The notes under the pieces were generated by a model, which saw only the letters and a list, made by a program, of their open reading frames with translations, was not told the DNA's origin and ran no database searches. The position numbers were made by a program, and so were the translations under genes. Of a DNA stretch of 64,000 nucleotides, positions 54,995-64,000 are shown in pieces. Source of the stretch: Evernia prunastri (lineage: Eukaryota; Ascomycota; Lecanoromycetes; Lecanorales; Parmeliaceae); the NCBI GenBank assembly GCA_003184365.1, contig NKYR01000029.1:279827-343826 (forward strand). The letters are read 5' to 3'. The stretch's first letter is position 1; each line of letters starts with the position of its first letter.

Positions 54995-57122
54995 ACGAGA
55001 CCCACCGATCCCACGGATGATCGAAATGGGCCAATGCTACTGGAGTCAGTATCATTGCTGGGCGGTATGTAGCATTGACGGCGTCGGATGTAATTTGTCA
55101 GAAACGGCCGTGATATATGCTTGAAAATAGTAGAATGGACGAGTTCTTGCTGAATAAGCTGGATATGCTTGTCAATCATAGACCGGCCTTGCGTGTCTTA
55201 GGGTCGAAGCGAGGTTTTTTCTTCTTCAGCTTCACTCGAAGCGCAAATAAAATTCTCAATGGGCAATCGAACGGTTCTCCAAGGAGAGCGCAAATATGGT
55301 AACCACCAGCTTGACAAGATACTCGATCTTACGCTGACGAAGGCTCTCAAAGGGGAAATGTAGCCGACAGCCTTGTGAAGCAAAATGAAGGATGGAGATT
55401 ACTTTTACTTATAGTAGGCTTACAGGTTGTGTCCTTTGATGTGGCTGTGAAGTTCGAGTGCATTGACGTGAAATAATTAATCTCCTCTTGCAAAACCGGT
55501 TCTGTGTTGCGATTCATTTCCCACCATGCCTTAACAGGCAGGTACGTTGCCGAGATTCTGTAACGCCTTAGATACGGGCAAGGTACAGCAGAGACCGTTT
55601 ATTTCCATGCTTCAGCCACAGGCGTCTAGAGTACCATTGCCCTCGTGGCTGACAACTCTGCCTCCACTCTATCGTTCGCCAAGCAAGATGAAGCGGCCAT
55701 CGTCTACACGCACGCAGGGGACGCCTGTCACCTCTCTCGTGGCGGTCTGCGGAATTGGTTAGCCAAATTTAGGCCGCGCATTGACACGGAGATACTGATT
55801 AGACTGCATTAGACACAAACGGCCCCCCTGAACGGGGAATTGGACGCGCCACATACCTGGACCCGCAGATAAAATGACTCGTAGCATGCCCCGCTATGAC
55901 GGAGTTATGCATCTGGGGTAATTTATGGGCCTCCTCTTGCACGATCCTGGCACCGGAGCCTCCGCTTCATCAGCACGGATGCTGGGAACAAAAACCAAAG
56001 CGTAAGGAAGCCTTTTCAAACTGTATGCACAAGGCAACTTTTTCGAGGTCATTTTAGGCCGGTTGCCTCAAACCTTGCAATGCAAGAGTACTTGATCCCC
56101 TTGATCCTTGTTGCTCATTTACGGAGATCCTTCTATGCATGGCCTTCGCTACCACGTTCCTGCTCTTCTGTCTCGTGGGATCGGATCTCGGTCCACCAGG
56201 GGTTACTTACCAATGACAGCCGTTAGCCGGGGTGGCGCAAGGACAATATGTACCATGACAAGCACATGGTAGTCTCTAAAGCCATAGTTGCATCTCCTAA
56301 GGTATGGTCGCCCTGCACAAGACGGCTTCCGGCCAAAGACGGTCCAACCTTCGAATCTGACGACGGGCTGCAAAGCGCAGTCCCGCAGCTGAAAAGGCTC
56401 GGATACTCAAGCTACCCGTATTATATAAACTCCAGGACTTCTATTCGTCCGTTGAAAAGGTCTCGGTACCTGTACACCCCCCTTTAATCTTTTTAGCCCC
56501 CATCTCACCCTCTTCCCCCACCCGTTCCCACCAATATTTTCTCTTTGGCCCCCCTCCACAAACCTTTCTCCCCCCTTCCCCATCTTTTCTCACCCCCCAT
56601 ACCCCCCTTCCTCCACTCCCTCCACTCCCTCCACAAACCTTTCTCTCCCGCCGCCCCCCACCACAAAGCTTTTTCACCTTCTATCGTTTGCATCCCTTTT
56701 ACCAGTTTCTTACCCCCCCCGTTTCTCAAATTCCCCGAAATCGACGTCCGGACACAACTGTCGAGCTTATCTGCAAGGTTCGTCACCCCTAAACTGAGAT
56801 CTAGCGCTAACATAGCTTGCATCACCACTACTTGAAGGTGAAGGCCACTGATGATGACCGTCCAGTTGTATATCCACCTGTCCAACATGGCTGCTGCAGC
56901 CCGTTCTTGACTGCTCTATGATGTCTATATAGTTCCCCTCCTCCTCCGTTCTCTTTCAAAAAAGTATGAAATTGAAATCGCTCTTCTTTCCTTATCTTGT
57001 ACCATAGCCACAGACACTTTTCACTTGTGCCAAGCTCTGCATATCCTAGTCTAAGCACTTAACAGAACCAGACACCCCATACACTAGGCTTACGAGCACT
57101 GCCCCACCAAAGAAAAAGGGTA
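54995..57122. other. Intergenic including a polypyrimidine tract
   Basis: No supported gene. Positions 56465-56730 are a strongly C/T-biased tract (CCCCTCCACAAACCTTTCTC-type words repeated), whose minus strand yields meaningless Gly/Trp/Lys frames. The rest shows no repeat or RNA gene. Confidence 0.45.
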
Positions 57123-57571
57123 ATGTACATCACCAATACAATGCTGCCCCACAAGAGCACCCAGACCCCAAAGCCATCACTTACCTTGAACGCTTCTTCA
57201 TCCAACATCACCTCGCTCAGCACTCAGCAAGGGTCGCGGTGGAGCCCGAGCGACATCGGCACGGTGGTCTTTGGCTGTGTCGCTTCGGTCCTCGGAATCC
57301 TTGCGCTATGGATGACATTCCGGTTTGGGCACAAGCAGCCTGGCCACGCCACGAGATCCGGTACCGTATCCTCTGCTGCCCTCCGCTGCTGACCCTTGGC
57401 TGACGAACATGCCCGGCAGATGGGAGTATGAGTTCACCACATCCGCACGGGGACGCAGCGGCTTCTGATGACGAAGACGTGGCCCTTGGTTATCTGCCTC
57501 ATGATGGAGGCGCCGACTCTGAGGGAACTGTAGGGCATCGAAGAGATTTAGAGGTCGACACAGAAGCATGA
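57123..57571 (+). CDS. Small single-helix membrane protein, copy B (129 aa)
   Basis: Exons 57123-57360 and 57420-57571 join in phase 1. The core WSPSDIGTVVFGCVASVLGI and LALWMTFRFG aligns with copy A without gaps. The tail is longer and acidic (ASDDEDVALGYL). An internal ATG at 57141 could be the start. Same strand and about 2.1 kb from copy A: a local duplication. Confidence 0.65.
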
Positions 57572-57838
57572 CGAAGCCGGAGGTAGGAGGTAGGAAATAT
57601 TTTTGTGGACACGAGCCTAGATGGGGAAAGGTTGGCCAACGCAGGGGCCGTCGTCACCTGGGTTGTCATCCTCTATGGCCATCTTGTACATTCAAAAGAT
57701 CCCCTAGACGATAGCGTAGGAGTAAAGCGGGGAAACATGAAATTTTGATACAAAACGAGACACTTAAACGTATCTTCGGACGTTGATACTGTTGCATAAA
57801 GGAAGGCCATGATCGAGTATGCTATGGGATAACCGTAT
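57572..57838. other. Short intergenic
   Basis: 3' UTR of copy B and spacer to the adjacent MITE; nothing else seen. Confidence 0.35.
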
Positions 57839-58133
57839 CTACCTAGGAATGCAATCTACCCGGAAACGCAATTTCTACCCCGAGATTTCCCGGATAAAGC
57901 ACTCCGAGGGCATGATCCGGGATAGAGTGTGATTTCCCACCTCATAAGATGATAACGCTTAAAAGATTGTAACTTTGCTTCTCTGATATGGAAGCCTTAT
58001 TATCGCAAAGAATAACCCTCTTAATGCCATTTTGTTATATAATTTTGATGAAGTATGGGCAGTTTGATATTGCGTCGAATATATGTCAGGCTTTTAGAGA
58101 TTGCGTTTCCGGGTAGATTGCATTTCCAGGTAG
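57839..58133. mobile_element. MITE, 295 bp, with about 35-bp inverted ends
   Basis: The left end CTACCTAGGAATGCAATCTA and the reverse complement of the right end CTACCTGGAAATGCAATCTA match over about 35 bp with few differences, continuing through CCCGGAAACGCAAT. There is no ORF. The interior word CACTCCGAGGGCATGAT resembles sequences near 63,690 and 63,770, suggesting related elements there. Confidence 0.75.
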
Positions 58134-58851
58134 GCGAGTATGTCATCCAAAGATAGCGAAATTCTGAGTCGTAAGTTTCCAAAGAAACGCGAATCCCATG
58201 CCGTCACATTCGAGCTTACACTGAATATTTAGCTGTCATCTATGCATCGCTGGACCCGTAGACGGATGCTGTGATGCGAGCCAAAAATCATGATGCTCAT
58301 GTAGAAAATTGGTTGATGGACCGGAACGTGTGACTGCCACTGATTGTTCTTGAAAGTCATCTTTCGGATGGGCTCTTTTCCGAGGCGCCAGCTATATATC
58401 TGTTCTTGATGTCGATGCATGCCGTCCTAATTATTGGCGCTCCCTGTCTTTCTCTCTGACCAGAGCAGACAAAGGGGCTTCAAAAAACGCTCACCTGCGA
58501 AACGAAAGGACTCAGCACTGAACTCATGATGGTACGAGGTTGCGATCTCAGAAGGTGTCGGTTCCATGGTTCTGATTGGCTTGCGATTGCATACTAAAGC
58601 TAGCGCGCCAAACGAGAGGGCAGGAGGGTTTTCAGAATAACAGGACAGAGAACAAACACTTTGACGTAAGAAGCAAGATACAGGTCATCAACAGTGGGCG
58701 TGGGTCAAGGGCCGCCCTATGCTTCATCACGTCACAGCACTAAGAACGTGCGCGCCGTGGCCAAAGGCCCTTTGGGAGTTGGGACATGTTGCATCTCATT
58801 ACATCGCTTTCAGATTACAGCTGGACATTTGCCGGCGATTGAATTGAGCAT
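58134..58851. other. Intergenic, no supported gene
   Basis: Short frames on both strands without motifs. Confidence 0.3.
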
Positions 58852-59560
58852 ACTCCTTTTTGCGGGTGCTCCGAGCAGGAACGTCAGGAAGATCAAAAAT
58901 TTTGGCGAGTGGGGACAGAGGCAAAACGTCGCAAAAATATAGAAATCCTCTTATACAATAACAATCATATTTCTTCGTAGTCTACAATTACTTACGTTAG
59001 AATCCTCGTATTTGATTCTCTATTGTATATTACTTATATATAAAACATAATAGTATTATTGATTGTTTATAAAAATTTCTAAAATAGAGCTAAAAATGTA
59101 AACAATTTATCAAGAATGAGCTTTTAGACACATATATAATAATTATTATATCTATTCGTAGTCTACAGTTATTTACGTTAAAATCCTCGTCTTTAATTCT
59201 TTACTCTATATTAATTATATATAAAATATAATATTATTACGCGTTGTAAGAGAAAAAATTTATATATTTATAAAATCTTCGCGCGAAAGTCAAAAAGTAA
59301 ATAAAAAAAGTAAATTTGAATATCTTATTCAACGTGTGTTAATATTATACTTTATATATAAATTATATAAAATACAGAATCAAGTACGGAGATTTCAACG
59401 TAAGTAATTGTAGACTATAAATAGATGTGGTTGTTGTTGTATATGGGTCTGGGATCTACGAATTCTACGACATTTCGCCTCTGCCCTACCCCCTCGCCAA
59501 ATCTTGATTTTCCTGATCTTCCTGCTCGGAGCACCCGCCAAGGGTTCTGCAAAAAGGAGT
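58852..59560. mobile_element. TIR element of about 709 bp with AT-rich core and nested repeats
   Basis: Outer arms: 58852-58935 (ACTCCTTTTTGC ... GGGTGCTCCGAGCAGGAA) and its inverted copy ending at 59560, with a small indel and about 80% similarity. Inside are three copies of TAGTCTACAATTACTTACGT: at 58978 and 59159 in direct orientation and near 59377-59416 inverted. The core is A+T rich with no ORF, consistent with a decayed, RIP-affected non-autonomous element. Confidence 0.65.
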
Positions 59561-60029
59561 AATTTTTGTTGAGAATATGTAAAGGAGGGACGAGCGGTTT
59601 GCGCTCAAAGGACAATGTGGCAAAGAAGGTGTAAGTGAAACCGCCAATTCCAAAAATCTCGGTGAGACGGACCGTCGAGCATACTAAATGACGAAACGGC
59701 ATCACGGTCCAACGTAGCGCCAGACTGGTGAATGAAAGTCATCGAAGTGTACAAACTAAAGAGTGTAAATAGAAGTCTGCCAGAGACCCCGTCATCAGCG
59801 AAGCTGGACGAAGCTCATGTGATGTATGTCTGGTTGCTTAGCTTCTTTGGAGGAGATAGCCGGTGTCCAGCCGTGGCGTGGATGCTGATGCAGGATATTT
59901 AATGGACCATGGAGCTACCTGGGTTTGCCTTTCATGTAGTCAGTGGAAGGTACCTTTGGTACAATACACATGGTTGGGAAGCGCAGTGCTTACATCGACG
60001 AGATCTTACTCAACCCACATGAGGCGGCA
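59561..60029. other. Intergenic, no supported gene
   Basis: A 96-aa minus-strand frame (59705-59415) overlaps the TIR element and has no motif. The rest is the 3' region of the zinc-finger gene. Confidence 0.3.
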
Positions 60030-61884
60030 TCAATCGGATCGTCTCTGGTTTCGGCTCCCGTCCTGGTCTCGGGTGAAGCGCTGGATGTTTCCGGTGTCAC
60101 GGTCTATATAGATGCCGGTGCAGTCTTTCATCTCTTGGTGGGAAGGTTGGGTAGTGGGGTGTGGTCGATATCCACGTCCGTGAGGACTCGTGAGTTGACC
60201 CAACGGTGATCTCATGGGATGGCATGACCATAGTGACGGAGGATGAGTTCTGCTCGTGTGAGCCTGGACTGGGTAGTTGTATGTCCCAGCCACCTGTTCT
60301 GAACGTGAGTTGGTGGCATCACAGGGTGACACGCCCTGCGAGTCCCCACCAAGCTTTGAGCTGTGTGAAAGGCAAGCTTGGGCTTCGAGCGGCTCTGAAG
60401 TCCCGCTCGCTGACACTGTCCAGGGCACATAAGCTGAATGCTGCTGTTGCGCGGAGCTCCCGCCGCAGTTTGGAGAGGATTGGCGTGGTGGGGGGCGATG
60501 GTGGGCGTGCTGATGCACTAAGTTGAGAGGTGGTCCGTGCGTCTGTGGCGAGCTGTGAGGCAATGGCGGATCTTCAAGGTTTGCGTCCAAACTCTGAGAT
60601 CCTAAGGTAGGGGCTGTGGCCCATGTGTCACGGGTGGTAAAGCTTTGTCCAGGAGCGGAAGGCAGTGGAGACAGCGCATTTGGATATTGGGGCGTTTGGG
60701 TCAACGGGCTCGCCTCCGTTCCTGGACTGCTAAGGTAAATGATAGCCGCGTTGCAAAGGTCGCGTCCCGGCTCTTGACTCATCTCTAGCCTACGCTGCAA
60801 GCCTTGGAGTACCGCAGGGTCCCAGCTAAACGATGACTCTTGAAGGAAGGAGTAATTGGCCCAAAAGGCTCGCCAGTGCTCAGTCACTTCAGGCTGAGAT
60901 ATAAGGCCTCGGATGACCTTATTAGGGTCCCAGTCAACTTTGTGCTTCGAGTCTTTGAAATGGCTGTGGACATGCTTTATTTGTTTGTTAAGCGAGAGGA
61001 AAAGAGACACGCAAAACCCACAAGCGAAATATTTCCTATTAGCAACAGTACATTTGGACTGCATGTCTAGTATAGCGGTAGCGTCGACGACGGCATGCTT
61101 CTTTTCTGCGAGGTGCTTGATGAGGTTTCCCTTCCTTGAATAGCTTTTGCCGCGGCACTTGTTAGAGATACAATGTGTACTGAGGTGTTCTGGGTCTGGG
61201 TTTGAGACATGACAGACTGCGCATCTCGACCCGTCGTTTGTAAAGATTGCCGAATTTGGTGGGATGCACCAGTAGTGCTTGTCATGCTCTTGCATATGCC
61301 GGTTGAAGTCACCGCAGTTTTTGATTTGGTCCTCTTCGCAGACCCAACACCAATGATCATGGTCCTTGGAAGGAGGCGCTGGAGCGACATGATCTCTGAC
61401 AGAAGCTCTTCTGGAGGGGTCAGAAGCGCCGTATTCCTGGGAGTTCCTCGGTGTTATGTGGATTGAAGGATCGCCGGAGAGGGGAAGCGATTGATCGGCC
61501 GAAAAAGCAGCCACCTTGTCATTGTTGGTATCATCGTTCTCATGAAAGCTCAGCAGTGCATTGAGGGTACCTAAACTAGCGATTAGCCAAAGCAAGTACT
61601 AACCTCCTAAGTGGCAGATACTGACCGGGCGCACTGAGCCGTGTTGAATTGGGGATGTTCTGTTGAATGGTAGCACGTGCATGCTGTTCGGTAGATGGGA
61701 AATCGCCGATAATCGGGGCTGGATGTGTATTTCCGTGCGACTGGGGTAAGATGTCTTGTCGGGCTCGCTGCGCTGACACGGTGGACGGGTGTAAATAGGT
61801 GGCACAGACGAATGGACTGTCTCGTGGCGAAGTGATCTTTGACTGGAAAGAGTGTTGGACCGCAATTATTGAACTTGGCATCAT
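60030..61884 (-). CDS. C2H2-type zinc-finger transcription factor, 599 aa
   Basis: Exons 61884-61626 and 61570-60030 join in phase 1 across a 55-nt intron. The zinc-finger region (residues about 160-280) has several Cys/His pairs: WCWVCEEDQIKNCGDFNRHM, CAVCHVSNPDPEHLSTH, KGNLIKHLAEKKH and YFACGFCVSLFLSLNKQIKH, followed by the W-R-A-F-W region typical of large fungal C2H2 proteins. The C-terminal half is Pro/Ser/Gln/His-rich and disordered, as in activation domains. The ATG at 61884 (or the next codon) was chosen because the frame upstream starts with TTG. Targets are unknown. Confidence 0.8.
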
Positions 61885-63540
61885 GCGCAAGATAGCGACT
61901 GGTACCAAGCCTACTGAGCCTTAAAAGATTGGCAGGACGCGTAATGAGTACAAAGAGTGCCTGGGCTTCTTCAAGAGAGTAAAATGAGGAACAACAGGCA
62001 TTATAATATATTTTTATTACAAAGAAGCGAGGGTAAAGTAGGATCGAATGCTTGCTTGCTTGCATGTTTTCTTCACATGCGGCTCGAGTTGAATTTGCAC
62101 ATGTAGTTATAGGAGCTGTGAGTATTGGTTGAAGAGAATAGGATAATGGCGGTGGAATTTTGGCTGATTGTAGTTTCAACTCTTCCCGAGCCCTCCACAC
62201 ACGACCACTCTGCTGGCGTTTTTGCCAGCGTTCTTTTAGAAGCTTCATGGCATTGGCTTATCGTGGGTACAAAATCAAGAGCGTCAAGGCCAACACACGC
62301 TAGATGATCCTCGGCATGGCGCAATCTGCATATGACCAAAATGTCTTTTGCGGGATAGTAGCATATTGGGTGAGCTGTCGTGGGGGCCAAGCTCGGTGGA
62401 AGGAGCCGCAAGACACATCTCGTATGCTCTTCAACCTTTTAGCCGTGACAGGTCCTTCCGGACGATGTGATTACACTTCAGAGCACTGATGGCTACCTTG
62501 AATGCGGTCTGCTACATTGGTAGCCGGGAGACACGAAATCCCGTTGGTATCACATCTGTCCGCAAACACGTTACCATTTGCATAGCTCTCACTGATCCTT
62601 TAATGCGACCTTTAGCACCAATACGAGGTTGTTGAGGGTACTGAAGAGGTACGCTGTGATACCGAGATTGAGTCAATTTTGCCACTTGGTTCCGAACGGA
62701 CTTAAGTTCCCTCAGGTAGCTTGGGTATTGCAAACGATGTACGGAAGCAAGTTATTTGAACCCCGCAGCGCGGCCCGCCAGCGAGTCAAGTCTGTGCGCT
62801 TATGGAGTAGGTACTTAGAGTAACATCCGTTTCAATGTACTCGTGCTGAAGCTAGTCACTTGATAGTACGAGGACACCAGTAGATCAAGATACGTCCGGC
62901 CAAAGGGAAGGATCCATTGGTGTCCTTGGTCTATCAAGTGTCTCATCTCTCTGACTTGTAACTTGTAACTTGTGTAACTTTGTTACTATATGACCCTGTT
63001 AAAGAATTAAAGGAGGGGGCATGTTTCATCAAAGCTTCATCTCCATATCTGTTGGTCGATCCTTCATCTCCACAGCCCATTGGGAAAGTAAGCGAGAATG
63101 CCCCGACAATTGCACCGAACAGGCATACTAATAAGGGGGTGTCAATAGGGATTTTTAGGATTTATGCATATGGAAGGATAAGCGTGCCTGATCCCAAAAT
63201 CGCGGGAGTTGCTACCGCTAATGCACCTCATGCGTCTTGTCGGCCTCATACCCAACTATCCAAGGCTCCAAGCACAGTCCAGATTGTGTGTCAGCCTCAA
63301 AACCAGTTATCTCAACAGTCCGCGCAACTTTGAATTCCATTGGTAATTTGTTGGCTGGATTTTGGGCATGACATGGAGCGATGGATTCGTACTTTAAGGT
63401 TTCGAAGATTGGCGCGATGGCGAGCATTCAATTTCAACGGTTACGATCTAACTGGCGGACCGGATCGCCCAGTCAGCGCTTAGGAAAGCCAAATGATGCG
63501 CATGATGCCACGGTTAGCTGAATAATATCGGCAGATCTTA
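61885..63540. other. Intergenic, no supported gene
   Basis: Upstream region of the zinc-finger gene and further spacer. Frames at 62980-63333 (plus) and 63427-63218 (minus) are open but show no motif; the former might be a gene fragment. Confidence 0.3.
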
Positions 63541-63600
63541 CGCGTACACCCCCTATCTATTGCGCGTACACCCCCATTTTATTAGGCGTACACCCCCTCA
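63541..63600. repeat. Three copies of GCGTACACCCCC spaced about 22 bp
   Basis: GCGTACACCCCC occurs at about 63542, 63563 and 63585 with A/T-rich spacers. It may be a subterminal repeat of the adjacent element or a protein-binding array. Confidence 0.7.
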
Positions 63601-63639
63601 GATCCGCGTGTCAAATCAGATCATTTCATAAATTCTGAT

Positions 63640-63796
63640 AGAATATTCAATAAGTAGTCGGAATTACTCGGATACGCACTCTGAGGGCACGATTTGAATA
63701 AAATATTGACTTATTATCGCATAAAGTGATACGGGACTCTTCGTAGTGGGTCACACTTTATATCGAATCGTGCCCTCGGGGTGCGCTATCCGGGTG
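63640..63796. repeat. Inverted words related to the 57.8-kb MITE
   Basis: GCACTCTGAGGGCACGATT near 63677 and AATCGTGCCCTCGGGGTGCG near 63765 are inverted copies about 90 bp apart, similar to CACTCCGAGGGCATGAT inside the element at 57839-58133. Probably a decayed relative. Confidence 0.5.
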
Positions 63797-63920
63797 GTTT
63801 CGGGATCGGCATCAAAAATCCTGCCCCCGCCAAGGTGCAGCCCTACCTCTTGGCGGGGCAGGACTTTTGATACCGACCTGCACCTTGGCGGAGGCAGGAA
63901 TTTTGATGCCGACCTCCGTA
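63797..63920. mobile_element. Short TIR/hairpin element of the 14-kb MITE family
   Basis: The left end (GATCGGCATCAAAAATCCTG) and the inverse of the right end (GGTCGGCATCAAAATTCCTG) match, extending inward through CGCCAAGGTGCA. The right tip GACCTCCGTA is the same as at 14300 and 28032. A third inverted copy of the CTTGGCGG...GGCAGGA word lies in the middle, so the whole is strongly foldable. Confidence 0.6.
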
Positions 63921-64000
63921 GAGTCTGACTTACTATCTCACAAGGGAATACGTCAAGATTCGTAGATATACGAGTTTTTACCTCTCCAGGCAAGATCCCT

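Noticed and set aside
56505..56888. Gly/Trp/Lys-rich minus-strand ORF
   Set aside because: Product of a polypyrimidine tract, not a protein-like sequence.

Overview
The window looks like nuclear DNA of a filamentous ascomycete (Pezizomycotina). Genes have short 50-80 nt GT-AG introns, and the families are fungal: HeLo-like/NACHT/ankyrin NLRs, DUF3435 recombinases, a caspase-like protease, a gasdermin-like protein, fungal C2H2 factors and an APSES/KilA-N-bearing kinase. AT-rich decayed retroelement DNA suggests RIP-type mutation. The class within Pezizomycotina cannot be fixed from the sequence. All exon models were made by eye from splice consensus and phase.

Layout. 0.3-4.1 kb: a four-exon gene encoding an FHA domain, a Ser/Thr kinase and three APSES/KilA-N-like modules. 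4.1-9.5 kb: a graveyard of gene fragments (TPR pieces, an RGG tract, a duplicated piece of the kinase gene) with a few small ORFs. 9.6-11.8 kb: a truncated Tc1/mariner-like transposase abutting a truncated coiled-coil gene. 12.2-17.5 kb: a caspase-like protease gene (frameshifted late) followed by a gasdermin-like gene whose first intron carries an 886-bp Mutator-like element with perfect 50-bp TIRs and 9-bp target duplications. 17.7-19.7 kb: a decayed DUF3435 recombinase element cutting an NLR gene. 19.9-23.0 kb: a DUF2235 hydrolase-GTPase fusion. 23.8-27.7 kb: housekeeping-like genes (glutamate 5-kinase, a disordered nuclear protein, a PD-(D/E)XK-like protein). 28-40 kb: an aminoglycoside-phosphotransferase-like gene, a poorly resolved minus-strand gene, and pseudogenes (CK1, rhodopsin-like, a secreted family). 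40.2-44.2 kb: an apparently intact HeLo-like-NACHT-ankyrin-ZZ NLR with eleven almost identical 99-bp repeats. 45.2-45.65 kb: a palindrome with telomere-like motifs. 46.4-49.2 kb: an intact 707-aa DUF3435 tyrosine recombinase in a repeat sharing its outer edge with the 17.7-19.1 kb copy. 49.2-50.6 kb: an AT-rich dead LINE with a solo LTR. 50.6-53.2 kb: repeated sequence around assembly gaps. 53-64 kb: two paralogous one-helix membrane proteins, a C2H2 factor and several TIR elements.

How it fits together. The most interesting part is the cell-death theme. A caspase-like protease lies about 1.6 kb from a gasdermin-like gene, the arrangement reported for fungal gasdermins, which proteases cut to release a membrane-permeabilising N-terminal part. 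An NLR with a HeLo-like N-terminus, a second broken NLR and a hydrolase-GTPase fusion share the window. Mobile elements hit this inventory repeatedly: a MULE sits in the gasdermin-like intron, a recombinase element ends inside an NLR exon, and a mariner-like element is fused to the coiled-coil gene.
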